From Candidatus Heimdallarchaeota archaeon (GTDB taxonomy: Archaea > Asgardarchaeota > Heimdallarchaeia > Heimdallarchaeales > Kariarchaeaceae): a stretch of 6,302 nucleotides of DNA. Location of the stretch: NCBI GenBank assembly GCA_022574115.1, contig JACZSS010000176.1, positions 1-6,302 on the forward strand, read 5' to 3'. Positions 1 through 5,613 of the stretch are shown piece after piece (position 1 is the first letter of the stretch; each line of letters begins with the position of its first letter). Below the pieces are notes generated by a model. That model was not told the origin of the DNA and did not search any database. It saw only the letters and a list, made by a program, of their open reading frames with translations. The position numbers and the translations under genes were made by a program.

Positions 1-398
1 TCAACAGTAAAACGCGTGGTTACCGGCTCGTAGGGGCTACCGGGGGTTGTTGTGAATTCGCTAATATTTTCTTGAGTCCAATTATTCTCTGTATTTACAT
101 CATTGGCGACACCATGAATCGAAAGATTGACACAGGAATGGACATCACCAACGGGTGTCCAATCAGCGCTAATTAGATAATAGTCATCAGATGGTACTAA
201 ATTAAGTGCGTGATTTGCATTATGTAACGCTCCATGTAGATTTCCTTGTCTTCTGTCTAGGAATGATTTTTTCAATAATAGTAAAATTGCGGTTTCTTTA
301 GATTTAGTTTTTTCTTCCTCAAGCCTAGTAATTTCAATTTTTGCTAAATCATAATCTCCAGCTAGAATTAATTGGTTAATAGAATCTAAATTGTTCAT
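1..398 (-). CDS. TPR-like N-terminus fused to a surface-protein domain (partial, runs off left edge)
   Basis: Reading from an ATG at 398 there are 132 open codons to the window edge, so the C-terminus is missing. Residues 1-68 look like the helical start of a cytoplasmic tetratricopeptide-repeat protein: helix pairs with the pattern LILAGDYDLAKIEI and LDRRQGNLHGALHNANHAL. From about residue 69 the character changes abruptly to an extracellular, beta-rich domain: Y-x-I-x-A-D-W at 74-80, a conserved-looking H-S-C-V at 87-90, then NTENNWTQENI at 102-112 and PYEPVTTRFTV at 122-132. This resembles CARDB/NPCBM-associated-like C-terminal domains of archaeal surface proteins. No signal peptide precedes it, so the second half would be stranded in the cytoplasm. 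It starts 25 bp after the beta-helix gene on the same strand and could share its transcript. The join could be a real fusion, a recombination product or an assembly artefact. Function unknown. Confidence 0.7.
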   Translation of the reverse strand, partial: MNNLDSINQLILAGDYDLAKIEITRLEEEKTKSKETAILLLLKKSFLDRRQGNLHGALHNANHALNLVPSDDYYLISADWTPVGDVHSCVNLSIHGVANDVNTENNWTQENISEFTTTPGSPYEPVTTRFTV

Positions 399-423
399 AA
401 TCTTTGACGAATTCAAGTAACGT

Positions 424-1641
424 CTACTGTTTTCTGCGCCAAACGCGATTTAATAGAAATACAGGAATGATAAGCAGGGGAAGGATCAACGGAGTTTCAG
501 TTACCGTTGTAGTAATTGTCGTTGTGAAGGTGGTCGTTACATCCCCTACTAATGTTGTCTCTGTTACCGTTTGAATTTCTGCGGTCTCTGTACTTGTAAC
601 TGTTAGAGTTCCTTGAGGAAGAAAGTCTTTTTGATCAAAATAAACATCTTGCAGAGCAGATCTAGGATGGAGATCATCATTGTCAGAAGTTCCGCTGACG
701 GAGTAATTACCGCTTATCCAATCATCCCAAAAATTACCGTCAAAAATGTTGTCCGTACCATTGTCATTTGCTTGAGGTTCCAAACCATTGTTGACGAAGT
801 TATTATCACGTACATCGATTTGTGAGGTGTTTGACCAAATATCAACACCAAAATTTTGATTCCCCGTAATGTTGTTGTGTTCTATATCAATAGATGTGCC
901 GTTCTTTACCTCGATACCATTCCCCTGTGGGTGATCCCCTTCTTGATCAAATTTCAAAAGAGAGTGTGAGCACATACCATTATCTGAAACATCATTGCCC
1001 ATTATTGTAATATTCGTTCCCTCCTCTATGGTTAATCCCGCAGCCTTATTGTGATGTATTGTATTATTTACAACAACAGAATCACCCGAAGGATCCCACC
1101 ATCCACCACTCCCTCCATGAGTAGCTAAACTCAAGAATAATGTTCCATTACAATTTCCATTATATGAAATATCATTGCCTTCTAATCTCGTATTAAAAGA
1201 GTCAACGAAGACGACTCCGTGAATTAATGCACCAGTTATGTTATTGTTTAGAATATATGTATTGTTTATATTGTCTAGCTTTATTCCGTTTCTGCCACCA
1301 GTAAATAGGTTATCTTTTACAATAATGTAGTCAGTAGTGTCTTCTATCAACAGTAGACTCGTACCATCTCCTCCAGTAAAATTAAAGTTTGAGATAATAT
1401 ATGGATCCGTAGGTGTCCCACTACCCGGATATCCACTAGCGTTTCCATTTCCGCTAATTACGATTGGACCAGTGTCGTTATAGAGTGCCAAGCTTATGTT
1501 AGTCAATTGTGGTGTTGAATTGATTTCGGTGCTTGGCTGTGTTCCTATACTGTTTATGACTACTATGGCAAAGATCAGAAATAAACCGAGCCAGATAGCT
1601 ATTATTTTTGAATTAGACTTTTCATGTGTCATAAATTTCAC
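424..1641 (-). CDS. NosD-like right-handed beta-helix surface protein, membrane anchored
   Basis: A 405-residue protein, probably exported and held on the outer face of the cell membrane. A positively charged start followed by a hydrophobic segment (about residues 13-31) is a signal peptide or anchor. Residues 58-86 carry the archaeal NosD-type entry motif (I-V-I-S-G-N, then SGTPTDPYIISNF). Residues 95-300 hold repeated short strands with Asn ladders (NNNITG, NNTI, GNDVSDNG, HNNITGN, DNNFVNNG), the signature of a parallel beta-helix as in carbohydrate-active and NosD/periplasmic copper-binding families, closed by NFWDDW at 303-308. Residues 345-383 are a Thr-rich stalk, followed by a hydrophobic segment (385-397) and an RRK tail. 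Many N-x-S/T sequons suggest heavy glycosylation. The first codon at 1641 is GTG; the ATG at 1632 is an equally good or better start. Ligand or enzyme activity cannot be told from sequence; no catalytic motif was recognised. Confidence 0.88.
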   Translation of the reverse strand: MKFMTHEKSNSKIIAIWLGLFLIFAIVVINSIGTQPSTEINSTPQLTNISLALYNDTGPIVISGNGNASGYPGSGTPTDPYIISNFNFTGGDGTSLLLIEDTTDYIIVKDNLFTGGRNGIKLDNINNTYILNNNITGALIHGVVFVDSFNTRLEGNDISYNGNCNGTLFLSLATHGGSGGWWDPSGDSVVVNNTIHHNKAAGLTIEEGTNITIMGNDVSDNGMCSHSLLKFDQEGDHPQGNGIEVKNGTSIDIEHNNITGNQNFGVDIWSNTSQIDVRDNNFVNNGLEPQANDNGTDNIFDGNFWDDWISGNYSVSGTSDNDDLHPRSALQDVYFDQKDFLPQGTLTVTSTETAEIQTVTETTLVGDVTTTFTTTITTTVTETPLILPLLIIPVFLLNRVWRRKQ

Positions 1642-1676
1642 GAAGACTTCTTATTTTTGATCCCAGTTTACCCTTA

Positions 1677-1688
1677 CAATAAATACTT
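1677..1688 (-). promoter_or_regulatory. Possible TATA box for the beta-helix gene
   Basis: On the minus strand this reads AAGTATTTATTG. A transcription start about 26 nt downstream would fall near 1656, leaving a 15-24 nt leader before the GTG at 1641 or the ATG at 1632. No clear Shine-Dalgarno sequence lies in that leader. Assigned by motif and spacing only. Confidence 0.3.
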
Positions 1689-1864
1689 TACGAGCGCATT
1701 GATAATAAACTATCAAGTTTTCTACTGTTTGATTAGTTAAAAAAACGAGGCTACCAGCAAAATTACCAACTTTCAAGCTTTATCTTACATCTCGATAATT
1801 GTTTATTTGCAAATTAAACTAATATGATATTATGCGATCTGGGTAAATAAGCTCTGATCTTCTC

Positions 1865-2535
1865 TTAGAAAGTAGATTCATAATTCCTTACCCCTAAACT
1901 AGCTTTCATGATCGGCATTAGCTTGCCACAATTAGTACACGTTGGATCGCTTTCTCCGATAACAAACTAACAATTTGGGCACGATAGTAATTTTTGCCCC
2001 TCGGACCTTCCGGGTTGAAAGATATTGTCAGGGAGATTGATACCCAAGTGTTTTAGTTTCCGGATAAATTCCGGATTTTCTTGTAAAGTTGGCATAGGTC
2101 GAGACTCTTCTGAGACCAATTTGCCATGAAACGTATGTCCTCATCAACGTCATTTAGGACCAGATCAAGTATGATCTCTGCCTGCTCTAAGTAGACGACA
2201 ATTTCATCTTTGTTTCAAATAAATGGATCCATTAGCATTTTCTTGATTTCATGTTCATCAAGAGATGAGACATTTACCTGACGATATTTAGGATTCAATG
2301 CTTTGATGAAGTCACTCATTACCTCGGGATTTGATGAATTCATCACCCAGTTATCTCTTTGACAATAATACCACTTATCGAGTCTAGTGTAAGCAGCCTT
2401 TACTCCCACTGGTTGATAAAGACTTTTCGTTTTATATCCACATTGCCGACAATTCGGTTTAGTAGCCATGGTCACCTTATTTCCAGTAGGTTGTGCCATA
2501 ATATAGTAAACCCATGCGTTGTAATAAGAATTCAC
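1865..2535 (-). pseudogene. Decayed gene for a protein with two zinc-ribbon-like Cys motifs
   Basis: Three reading tracts on the minus strand look like one former protein. Tract 1 (2535-2218, 106 codons) has CRQC at residues 29-32 and a lone YYC at 56-58 where a second C-x2-C would be expected. It stops at a TGA (2215-2217). The same frame continues with protein-like sequence (NKDEIVVYLEQAEIILDLVL) to about 2100. The coding character then moves to another frame (MPTLQENPEFIRKLKHLG), indicating a small indel near 2085-2105. That last tract carries CPNC at 1970-1981, a TAG at 1967-1969 inside the ribbon, and CTNC at 1928-1939, and ends at TAA 1865-1867. Upstream, 2572-2651 in a third frame encodes protein-like SYTKWIDQYLTTIRRYIEK and may be the displaced N-terminus. 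The only intact piece is 2215-2535, which a gene caller would report as a 106-residue hypothetical protein. Family not recognised. Several independent lesions make readthrough unlikely. Confidence 0.65.
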
Positions 2536-2795
2536 AGTTTCTGAATCTATTGGAATGGATTCGGGAAACGGTATACGGAATTGGGATTTTTTTCAATATA
2601 TCTTCTAATGGTTGTCAAGTATTGATCAATCCATTTCGTGTAGCTAATATCTTATCGAATTGTCGCTATACTTCGGTTGACCGCATATCTATCAAATAAG
2701 TTTTAAGACTACGGAAGGTAGGTATGATGAGAGAAGACAAAGATCATTCTGAACTAAATCTCTCGAAATAATCAAGCATGAGTAGTATAGTGGTA

Positions 2796-2829
2796 ATGAC
2801 TGCCCAGTTAAGCTCGGTAGTCACCATAC
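2796..2829 (+). other. tRNA intron 1 (34 nt), D-arm, between positions 21 and 22
   Basis: Predicted BHB fold: outer helix ATA (2787-2789) with TAT (2831-2833); central helix GTGG (2790-2793) with CCAT (2824-2827, one G-U pair); 3-nt bulges TAA (2794-2796) and ACG (2828-2830); inner 8-bp helix TGACTGCC (2797-2804) with GGTAGTCA (2816-2823, one G-U). Cutting after the second bulge base gives a standard 7-nt D-loop AGTGGTA ending in A21. A one- or two-base register shift (2797-2828) is also possible but gives a less usual loop. Confidence 0.8.
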
Positions 2830-2845
2830 GTATTCGTCCCTGCCA

Positions 2846-2868
2846 AAAGATCAACGTATCTCGTTGTA
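2846..2868 (+). other. tRNA intron 2 (23 nt), anticodon loop, canonical position 37/38
   Basis: The outer helix is the anticodon stem CGTCC with GGACG. The bulges are CAA (2844-2846) and TAC (2867-2869). The central helix CTGC (2840-2843) with GTTG (2863-2866) has three of four pairs (C-G, G-U, C-G), including the pair at base 32. An inner 4-bp helix AGAT (2848-2851) with ATCT (2858-2861) is possible, and CAACG (2852-2856) with CGTTG (2862-2866) competes with it. This is the weakest of the three BHB motifs, but it sits at the standard site and leaves the loop CTGCCAC. Confidence 0.75.
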
Positions 2869-2889
2869 CGGACGTGACCCGGGTTCGAA

Positions 2890-2918
2890 ATTGTGGCGTT
2901 ACGTCGTCATAACGAATC
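2890..2918 (+). other. tRNA intron 3 (29 nt), T-loop, position 59/60
   Basis: Textbook BHB geometry: outer helix is the T-stem CCGGG with CCCGG; central helix TTCG (2884-2887) with CGAA (2913-2916), all Watson-Crick; 3-nt bulges AAA (2888-2890) and TCT (2917-2919); inner 7-bp helix TTGTGGC (2891-2897) with GTCATAA (2906-2912), two G-U pairs. Splicing restores the consensus T-loop TTCGAAT. Confidence 0.85.
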
Positions 2919-2935
2919 TCCCGGCTCATGCACCA

Positions 2936-2941
2936 TTTTTT
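2936..2941 (+). terminator. Oligo-T terminator after tRNA-Gly
   Basis: Six T residues directly follow the encoded CCA, the usual form of an archaeal transcription terminator. No other T-run lies this close to the tRNA 3' end. Confidence 0.55.
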
Positions 2942-3053
2942 CTTGCTTATGTCTTGAAATTAAAATGATAAAATAAACACATACAGAGTGGATCTACGAT
3001 GTGTTCATTGAAAAACGGACCTGAGGGAGAAAACAAAACCTCCCGTGCGAATC

Positions 3054-3061
3054 TTTTTATG
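3054..3061 (+). promoter_or_regulatory. TATA-like box for the GNAT gene
   Basis: TTTTTATG is centred about 25 bp upstream of the ATG at 3083, which is the spacing for a leaderless archaeal transcript. There is no Shine-Dalgarno sequence before the ATG, consistent with that. Confidence 0.45.
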
Positions 3062-3082
3062 TAGTTTCAAGGTAGATATTCA

Positions 3083-3997
3083 ATGACATTTGAAATTGTA
3101 AGTTATACTCCTGACATGATAAAAAAACAAGTGGATTTGCTCTGGGAAATCACAGATCAGTGGGATTATCCATTTGGTACGTCGTATGCGTCAGTCGAAA
3201 AGCAGTACTCTTCTAAAAATTTTGATCCTACAACAAGATTTTACGCAGTTGAGGATGGTAAATTACTGGGGTATATTACCTCCGCCACCGTAACGGATCT
3301 CGAAAATGGGGATTATGCGACGTCTAGATTTCCAATGAGTATAAGCGAAAATCCAGAAATAGCTGACCGTCTTATGGATTCGGTCGTTAATCGCCTTCGA
3401 GAGTTGGGCATGCAACACATTGAGGCATACGCTGGTCCTGGAATGGGTAATACGGAACAAATGGCGAAGAAATATGGATTTACGAGAAAATTTACCCGTT
3501 TCAAGCGGAGCAAAATCACGATTGATGACCTTAAAGTGTCAGGAAACATCGCTGGCGTAAGGAATTACAATGATATTGCGGATCGAGAGGCAATCAAAGA
3601 GATTTTTGTCTCAAAAATTGGTTTGACTTATGAAGAAGGACTTAATAGATACAATAGTGTGGTAGAAGCCAAACATCGGAAGGAAGTCATCGATCCCAAT
3701 CGAGTGAGCTGGAAGGTTGCAGAAGACTCCAATGGGATTACTGCCTTTAGTTATTTCCATCGATCTGATCGTAATCCGTCCACATGCGTGTTTTCACCTA
3801 TTTGGTCCCGCGAGGATGTTGATCAAAGTCAGATTACAGATAATATTCTTTCTGCACAAATTGAGACACTCAAACCTCATGGGTTGAAGACAGTAACATC
3901 GTTTTTACCACCAAGATCGCTTGATTTAGACAAGTTCTATGTAAAGTTCGGGTTCACGTTTGCTCCAACCTATGTCTATGAAAAAATTATTTCATGA
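3083..3997 (+). CDS. Tandem GNAT-family acyltransferase
   Basis: A 304-residue soluble protein that looks like two GNAT (Gcn5-related N-acetyltransferase) folds in a row, so probably acetyl-CoA dependent acyl transfer in the cytoplasm; the acceptor is unknown. Domain 1 (about 3-150) has the beta-hairpin FYAVEDGKLLGYITS (53-67), a helix ADRLMDSVVNRLRELGM (94-110) in the acetyl-CoA region, and the GNAT-type ending MAKKYGFTRKFTRFKRSKI (127-145). Domain 2 (about 155-304) has WKVAEDSNGITAFSYF (210-225) and ends KFYVKFGFTFAPTYVYEKI (284-302), the same final strand pattern. The classic acetyl-CoA loop Q/R-x-x-G-x-G/A is not evident in either half; residues 88-93 sit where it would be. One domain may therefore be non-catalytic, or both divergent. 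The ATG at 3083 fits the upstream TATA box. Monocistronic by layout: the next gene is convergent, 46 bp away. Confidence 0.82.
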   Translation: MTFEIVSYTPDMIKKQVDLLWEITDQWDYPFGTSYASVEKQYSSKNFDPTTRFYAVEDGKLLGYITSATVTDLENGDYATSRFPMSISENPEIADRLMDSVVNRLRELGMQHIEAYAGPGMGNTEQMAKKYGFTRKFTRFKRSKITIDDLKVSGNIAGVRNYNDIADREAIKEIFVSKIGLTYEEGLNRYNSVVEAKHRKEVIDPNRVSWKVAEDSNGITAFSYFHRSDRNPSTCVFSPIWSREDVDQSQITDNILSAQIETLKPHGLKTVTSFLPPRSLDLDKFYVKFGFTFAPTYVYEKIIS

Positions 3998-4043
3998 AGT
4001 TTCTGATGGATTGTCTTCAAGTCTATTATCCGATTGATCTCAA

Positions 4044-4472
4044 TTAGTCTCCTGACAGAATTAAGAGATACGATAGATAATATCCAGTAATTACGCCATA
4101 AATTGAACCTAGAATTAAACTGGAGACTCCCCATGAAATTGTACTACTACTGCTTGAAATACCGTGTACAAGTATGTCTAACTCCAAGTCAACTACCAAA
4201 TTGACTAAACCTAGCATAATCACGCTGACGAAGGCAGATATTAGTGATGCTCCTATAACCATGGAGGTATTTTGAAACTCGCTTTTGATCACTCGAAATT
4301 GAAAAAATGCGATAGTTGCAACATGAACAATCGAGCTGATTACATGGTTTAAGGTTAAATCAATTAAGGATTTTAAAACAATAAATACAATAATAGACGC
4401 CACCAGACCAGCGAGGAAACCAATGATTGTACCTCTTAGCCAAACTTGGCTCAATGAAATTCTGTTTCTCAT
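4044..4472 (-). CDS. Small four-helix integral membrane protein, unknown function
   Basis: A 142-residue hydrophobic protein with four predicted membrane segments at about 12-34, 43-60, 70-94 and 112-138. The loops are short: basic VIKSEF (61-66) between helices 2 and 3, and a Ser-rich loop (105-111) before helix 4. Small residues (G18, G22, G89, G115, G122, G126, G130) are spaced along the helices, suggesting tight packing. I do not recognise the family and see no catalytic residues. The ATG at 4472 is preceded by TATAAAT on the same strand. It is divergent from the seven-helix protein gene across a 139-bp intergenic region and convergent with the GNAT gene. Coding status rests on length, composition and the start context. 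Confidence 0.7.
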   Translation of the reverse strand: MRNRISLSQVWLRGTIIGFLAGLVASIIVFIVLKSLIDLTLNHVISSIVHVATIAFFQFRVIKSEFQNTSMVIGASLISAFVSVIMLGLVNLVVDLELDILVHGISSSSSTISWGVSSLILGSIYGVITGYYLSYLLILSGD

Positions 4473-4486
4473 CGTTTAATTAGGCG

Positions 4487-4493
4487 ATTTATA
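4487..4493 (-). promoter_or_regulatory. TATA box near the four-helix membrane protein gene
   Basis: On the minus strand this is TATAAAT, centred only about 18 bp before the ATG at 4472. That is closer than the usual 25 bp, so transcription would start at or just inside the annotated ORF. Either the promoter is unusually tight, or translation begins a few codons later (a TTG lies at 4454). Confidence 0.35.
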
Positions 4494-4556
4494 CACGTAC
4501 CATCGCTCGAAGACTAAAATATGAGATATACAAGCCGACAAAATTTGCTTGATCAG

Positions 4557-4574
4557 CAACAACTGTAACTGTTG
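4557..4574. promoter_or_regulatory. Small inverted repeat in the divergent intergenic region
   Basis: CAACA (4557-4561) and TGTTG (4570-4574) form a 5-bp inverted repeat around an 8-bp centre that itself repeats ACTGT. It lies 38-55 bp upstream of the 4612 start and could be an operator for the divergent pair. It is short enough to occur by chance. Confidence 0.15.
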
Positions 4575-4611
4575 GACCATTCGATTGCTAAAGTAAAACT
4601 GTACAGATCGA

Positions 4612-5424
4612 ATGTTCGGATTAATCGATTTTTCCCGTAAATCTTTTAAAGTTAGTTTCGATAGGTATCTTGAGCACTTTAGGCGAAATTCAATGTCAAC
4701 ATCTCTATCAAGTTCTTCTACACCATCGGAGAGGTCAAGACTTCAACAAATCATCAATCTACTAGTAGGAATAATGGGTTTTGTTCTCCCAGCCGCACTT
4801 TATTATTTTTCTGGAGAGACGGATCTTAGAGGTTCAATGAGTAGCTATTATCATACTGATTCGAAACCTATATTCATCGGTTATTTGATTATTCTGGGAT
4901 TTCTTTTGATCATCTATCAGGGATATGGACGAATCGATAACCTCCTATCCGTTACTGCCGGATTATCAGCCTGGGCAGTTGCCTTATTTCCAACTGTGGA
5001 TAGCGGGCTCCCTCGTGACCTTGCGGGATATGTTCATGTAGTAGCCAGTACCTTACTTTTTTTAATTATCGCATATTTCTGTCTTCGCATTTTTACTAAA
5101 CGAAGTGGAGTTATCACTAGCAAGAAAATTTGGCGAGATCGGGTGTATAAACTGAGTGGGTATGTGATACTCTTCTCGTTAGCCATGATCGCTTTACCAA
5201 ACGTGTGGGAAAGGTCATATCCAACTAACTGGACCTTCGGCTTCGAATATTTAACTAACACGGCATTTGGCTTGGCGTGGATAACTAAAGCGAATGGCAT
5301 ATTTTTCCTGAATGAGGATCCTATCAGCAGATGGACCCTAAGAGAATTTTTAGGATATCTTGCATTAATGGTCTATATAGTAATCAGTTTCTACATGATT
5401 GCTGTTATTACACCTGCATTCTGA
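4612..5424 (+). CDS. Seven-helix integral membrane protein of an uncharacterised family
   Basis: 270 residues with about seven membrane segments (roughly 47-66, 87-103, 111-128, 139-160, 180-197, 212-232, 246-267). Recognisable conserved-looking motifs are SMSSYYHT (75-82) in the loop after helix 1, the FIGYLIILGFLLIIYQGY block (88-105), WAVALFPT (121-128) and H142 in helix 4. The SYYHT plus ALFPT pattern matches a widespread family of hypothetical multi-pass proteins in bacteria and archaea that I know only as uncharacterised; it is somewhat like DUF998 proteins. Polar residues H81, D131 and H142 near the membrane face could form a site, but this is speculation. Relatives as I recall them begin shortly before helix 1, so the ATG at residue 28 (4693) is a likely alternative start; a TTTTAAA element at 4644-4650 would suit it. 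Residues 1-27 are amphipathic and may be leader DNA. Confidence 0.8.
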   Translation: MFGLIDFSRKSFKVSFDRYLEHFRRNSMSTSLSSSSTPSERSRLQQIINLLVGIMGFVLPAALYYFSGETDLRGSMSSYYHTDSKPIFIGYLIILGFLLIIYQGYGRIDNLLSVTAGLSAWAVALFPTVDSGLPRDLAGYVHVVASTLLFLIIAYFCLRIFTKRSGVITSKKIWRDRVYKLSGYVILFSLAMIALPNVWERSYPTNWTFGFEYLTNTAFGLAWITKANGIFFLNEDPISRWTLREFLGYLALMVYIVISFYMIAVITPAF

Positions 5425-5531
5425 TTTAGAGCATTTCGCTGCAAGCCAAAATAATGGATGGATCGAGCTTGTCTTGAGTTCAACCGAATATCTAATATTT
5501 AAACACATTAATTGATTAAAGATTTCGAATT

Positions 5532-5557
5532 GCGTATTAGGCTGATAAGACGCTTTT
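5532..5557 (+). terminator. Hairpin with T-run between convergent genes
   Basis: GCGT (5532-5535) pairs with ACGC (5550-5553) and TTA (5537-5539) with TAA (5546-5548) across one mismatch, with a 6-nt loop, followed directly by TTTT. It lies about 110 bp after the seven-helix gene's stop. It is a weak stem, and otherwise I see nothing coding in 5425-5613. Confidence 0.25.
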
Positions 5558-5613
5558 GGGATGTATGGTTTATCGAACATGACTTATCTACCATTGTGAA
5601 AAGAAGGTAAAAA

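Larger units (their letters stand above)
2776..2935 (+). tRNA. tRNA-Gly (anticodon GCC) interrupted by three introns, CCA encoded
   Basis: The 5' and 3' ends pair perfectly as a 7-bp acceptor stem, GCATGAG (2776-2782) with CTCATGC (2925-2931), followed by discriminator A2932 and an encoded CCA (2933-2935). The D-arm is TA plus GTAT (2785-2788), loop AGTGGTA (2789-2795) and GTAT (2830-2833), then base 26 T. The anticodon arm is CGTCC (2835-2839), loop CTGCCA (2840-2845) plus C2869, and GGACG (2870-2874). The variable bases are TGAC. The T-arm is CCGGG (2879-2883), loop TTCGAA (2884-2889) plus T2919, and CCCGG (2920-2924). Removing 34, 23 and 29 nt leaves a 71-nt cloverleaf. G1-C72, C2-G71, C35, C36 and A73 fit archaeal glycine identity; the anticodon GCC reads GGC and GGT codons. 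Each interruption folds as a bulge-helix-bulge substrate of the archaeal tRNA splicing endonuclease. A 61-codon minus-strand frame over 2744-2929 is a shadow of this gene. No clear TATA box was found upstream. Confidence 0.9.

Noticed and set aside
613..825. 70-codon plus-strand frame inside the beta-helix gene
   Set aside because: Shadow of the well-supported minus-strand gene, with no start context.
2215..2217. TGA read as selenocysteine, or TAG at 1967-1969 as pyrrolysine, in the zinc-ribbon gene
   Set aside because: The tracts also need a frameshift to join, and no SECIS-like hairpin was seen. Pseudogenisation explains all lesions at once.
2359..2699. Two plus-strand 61-codon frames opposite the pseudogene
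   Set aside because: They overlap protein-like tracts on the other strand and have low-complexity composition without promoter signals.
2744..2929. 61-codon open frame on the minus strand with an ATG at 2929
   Set aside because: It lies almost entirely antisense to the tRNA-Gly gene. Its sequence is the complement of the acceptor, T and anticodon arms, so it is a chance frame.
2776..2935. tRNA gene as an attachment site for an integrated element
   Set aside because: No second copy of the tRNA 3' end was found elsewhere in the window and no integrase is present.
2976..3005. Inverted repeat AACACAT / ATGTGTT with a 16-nt spacer
   Set aside because: A 7-bp stem with a long loop, not followed by a T-run and not placed at an operator distance from the GNAT start; kept only as a note.
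2965..3024. Possible C/D box RNA: ATGATAA at 2965-2971 and CTGA at 3021-3024
   Set aside because: The C box is imperfect, no D'/C' pair or terminal stem is convincing, and both motifs are short enough to arise by chance.
3025..3044. GGGAG / CTCCC hairpin upstream of the GNAT TATA box
   Set aside because: Only 5 bp with a 10-nt A-rich loop and no T-run; too weak to call a terminator or operator.
5034..5580. Minus-strand frames of 88 and 71 codons over the seven-helix gene and its 3' flank
   Set aside because: The first is a shadow of the membrane protein; the second covers the gene's end plus AT-rich intergenic DNA and has no protein-like features.
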